Source: Limnobacter olei (GTDB lineage: Bacteria > Pseudomonadota > Gammaproteobacteria > Burkholderiales > Burkholderiaceae_B). From it: a stretch of DNA of 64,000 nucleotides. The position numbers were made by a program, and so were the translations under genes. Under the pieces are notes generated by a model. The model was not told the DNA's origin. It searched no databases and saw only the letters and a list, made by a program, of their open reading frames with translations. Positions 62,155-64,000 of the stretch are shown here, in pieces (the stretch's first letter is position 1; each line of letters opens with the position of its first letter). The stretch spans positions 1 through 64,000 of the forward strand of contig NZ_JARFJD010000009.1 of the NCBI RefSeq assembly GCF_029087225.1, read 5' to 3'.

Positions 62155-64000
62155 GGTGCTGGGCATACGTTTTGTTCACTGCTGTTGTTGAACGGAGTTT
62201 GTGGGCACTGCACATACTTCAAAAATTCGCCTGAATTGGACAATTCATTGGCAGTCAGCAAGGTGGAGGGGAATGGACGCATGGTACTGCCCACCGCGGT
62301 TGCACCGTTGATCACACCCAGGTAGCCAATCATGTCGTCTTGGTCCACGCCGTCACCGGACACACCAATTGCACCTACCAATGTGTCGCCTTTGTAAATC
62401 GGGAAACCTCCCGGGAAAATCTGCATACCATTGGCGAAGCGGCTTTGTCGGCCTGCGGGAATATTCACGTCGTCAACACAAGTGAGTGCGGCCGGGGGTG
62501 AGAACTGATTTGCTGCGCGCGTGGTCGCTGTCAGCGTACCCAATACCTTGTTGGTCACAATGTTCAATTGAAAGCCAACGTTGAAAGGGCTCCATTGAGA
62601 GATTGGTGATGAAAGTGGGCCTTTTGGCGTACCCACCTCGCCGTCTGGAAAGTAAGGGCGGTGTACGTTGCCGATTGCGCGCGCCGAGAAAGCCTTGCTG
62701 CCATTCAGAGAGCTGGCCTGCCCGGTAAAAAACGTGTCCATTGCATTGGCAAATGCGGCATGGTTACCCGCATCAATTGCCGTAAAGTCAGTCAATGCCT
62801 CTGCTGAACTGAATGAAAGTGCCGAGCGCGCTTTTTGTACCGATACATCGGTGCCAAATATCGGTGCGTCTGACGAGCGAACCAAGCCTAGAATATCTCC
62901 GTCAAGATCAACCACAGACACGGTGACTTCCGCTGGTGAACCCAAAGGATTTCTGATTTGCGCACGAGCGCGGTTCGCAGTCTTCATCCCCTCGACCAGA
63001 ATATTCTGCACCTCGGCTTGCGTCAGGTTCGCTCCGGCCGTCGGCGGGAAACGCACCGAGGTGTTGTCAGCGGGGTTGGTAATCAGGGTAAATGTGTTCA
63101 GGCCATTGAAGGCTGGGGCGGTGGTCGCTACGTAACCGGATTGACTGGTGCCATAAGATGTTCCAGCAATGACACCCGCAGCTGTTTTGTAGCCTGTAAC
63201 TGCCACGAAGTTTCCATTTCCAGCCAGCGCCGCCACGCCAGCCACTGCGGGTGTGGTGTTGGAAAACTGGAAAGTTTGACCGTTTGCAGTAATACGATTT
63301 GCACGAATTTGAGCGGGCGCACGGAAAGCCTCTGGCAGGGCGGCAAATGCGATTTCTTCCTCAAGATCCACTTCATTGGTGAGAATGTCACGGTCCAGCC
63401 CGTACACGCCTTGTGTACCCGCATCGGTTGATGCAATCACGCCGATACCACCCACTACCCGACCTTCCTGATAGATCGGAAAGCCACCTGGATCTGCAGA
63501 CAAACCAAGCGGTGAGCGTTTTGGGCCAATAGTCGCATTTTGGGAAAGCCACACATTCAGATCAGAGCAGGGAAGTTGGCTGAACTGCACGCCGTACAGT
63601 GGGCCGCTGGGCTGGCCTGTTTCCCCTGGTTGGAAAAATTCCTGGACAATTTGGCTGGCTGTGCGGGTGCTGAATGCGTTCCCGGTTGAAGACAGGTAGG
63701 CTCCCGTAATTGCTTTGGCAATGGCCGCCAATTCGCTGGGTACAGGTGTGAATCCGTCCAGGCCCCTGCCATTGGCACCACTCAGTCCACTTGTGATAAT
63801 TACGGATGGGCTGGAGTTGGTCATGCGATAAACGGCCAACACATTGCCCACACGGTCGGTGACTGCGATGGTTGATTGCACACCTCGGGAAATCGACGCC
63901 TGTACCGCGCGGGCCACAATGTCGTTGACCTCCGGGATGGACAAGCTTTGCGTGCCCAAAGGCTCAACATTGAAATTGGGTTCAGACGAGCTTCCACCGC
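62151..64000 (-). CDS. Tandem GlcG/HbpS-like haem-binding family protein, 5' end off window
   Basis: At least 616 residues; the frame stays open through the right edge, so the start is outside. A TTG at 63959 gives a start inside the open frame, but upstream codons read GGSSSEPNFNVEPL, like the linker after a lipoprotein cysteine, so the true start is probably further right. Two GlcG/HbpS-type domains (~15-195: VNDIVARAVQASISRGVQSTIAVTDRVGNVLAVYR...; ~330-540: VQNILVEGMKTANRARAQIRNP...VSVVDLDGDILGLVR), each with a conserved GGFPIY-type strand (GGFPIYQEGRVVGGIGV, GGFPIYKGDTLVGAIGV). Family binds haem or small cofactors. Couples by ATGA to the barrel gene. Confidence 0.85.
   Translation of the reverse strand, partial: GGSSSEPNFNVEPLGTQSLSIPEVNDIVARAVQASISRGVQSTIAVTDRVGNVLAVYRMTNSSPSVIITSGLSGANGRGLDGFTPVPSELAAIAKAITGAYLSSTGNAFSTRTASQIVQEFFQPGETGQPSGPLYGVQFSQLPCSDLNVWLSQNATIGPKRSPLGLSADPGGFPIYQEGRVVGGIGVIASTDAGTQGVYGLDRDILTNEVDLEEEIAFAALPEAFRAPAQIRANRITANGQTFQFSNTTPAVAGVAALAGNGNFVAVTGYKTAAGVIAGTSYGTSQSGYVATTAPAFNGLNTFTLITNPADNTSVRFPPTAGANLTQAEVQNILVEGMKTANRARAQIRNPLGSPAEVTVSVVDLDGDILGLVRSSDAPIFGTDVSVQKARSALSFSSAEALTDFTAIDAGNHAAFANAMDTFFTGQASSLNGSKAFSARAIGNVHRPYFPDGEVGTPKGPLSSPISQWSPFNVGFQLNIVTNKVLGTLTATTRAANQFSPPAALTCVDDVNIPAGRQSRFANGMQIFPGGFPIYKGDTLVGAIGVSGDGVDQDDMIGYLGVINGATAVGSTMRPFPSTLLTANELSNSGEFLKYVQCPQTPFNNSSEQNVCPAP

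Noticed and set aside
63957-63959. Start codon of the GlcG/HbpS-like gene at TTG 63959
   Set aside because: The frame continues open to the edge with a linker-like sequence, so an upstream start outside the window is more likely.

Overview
The window reads as chromosome of a Gram-negative betaproteobacterium of the order Burkholderiales. The evidence is the gene content: an H-NS-like protein with the W-S-G-R-G-K-R-P motif, metZ-gltX, gloB/methyltransferase/rnhA/dnaQ, a two-partner secretion pair, and LysR and TetR regulators at medium GC. A Limnobacter-like genus would fit but is only a guess. Genes cover almost everything. No rRNA, IS element or CRISPR array was seen.

Left end (1-3284) is accessory DNA. 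It holds a partial winged-helix/nuclease-like gene, a roughly 345-bp tract of consecutive perfect hairpins (619-963), and a retron: reverse transcriptase plus a nucleoside-deoxyribosyltransferase-like effector, with a candidate structured RNA upstream. Next come a 10-bp-period repeat array and a 48-bp copy of the 3' half of tRNA-Asn(GTT) followed by its terminator. That tRNA piece looks like one attachment site of an integrated island; the rest of the island lies to the left, outside the window. The retron genes are clearly AT-richer than the remainder.

3366-17653 is a metabolic and lipid region: a GFA-family protein, a lipoprotein amidase, a LysR gene divergent from a fatty-acid-hydroxylase-type membrane enzyme, an MpaB-type oxygenase/SDR/TetR cluster, a glycosyltransferase-FkbM methyltransferase fusion, an AidB-type acyl-CoA dehydrogenase, and a second acyl-CoA dehydrogenase divergent from its TetR regulator with a near-consensus promoter carrying palindromic operators. 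17789-22231 holds a repetitive Gly/Asp-rich probable surface protein, a persulfide dioxygenase divergent from a TauE/SafE exporter (sulfide detoxification), an isochorismatase-like hydrolase and the H-NS-like gene. 22256-38662 is mostly housekeeping: metZ, gltX, a Tat-exported DUF882 protein, a four-gene peptide ABC importer, mltD, gloB, a methyltransferase, rnhA, dnaQ and an AsmA-family protein.

The right third has two convergent blocks. The plus-strand block (38767-52139) places a cNMP-binding patatin, a cyclic-nucleotide-phosphodiesterase-like enzyme, a TpsB/TpsA two-partner secretion pair, a double FecR-domain protein and a CHASE2 class III adenylate cyclase in one close-packed series, so cAMP making, sensing and breakdown flank a large exoprotein. 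The minus-strand block (64000 to 52170) is a five-gene close-packed operon: a tandem GlcG/HbpS-like protein (5' end outside the window), an SH3-plus-beta-barrel outer-membrane protein, a 1299-residue decaheme cytochrome with an LVIVD propeller, a cytochrome c554-like multiheme protein, and an 820-residue fusion of an FAD/NAD(P) oxidoreductase, two cNMP-binding domains and a four-cluster ferredoxin. It looks like an electron-transfer conduit across the envelope whose cytoplasmic end may be cyclic-nucleotide-gated. This block and the retron/hairpin island are the most interesting parts.
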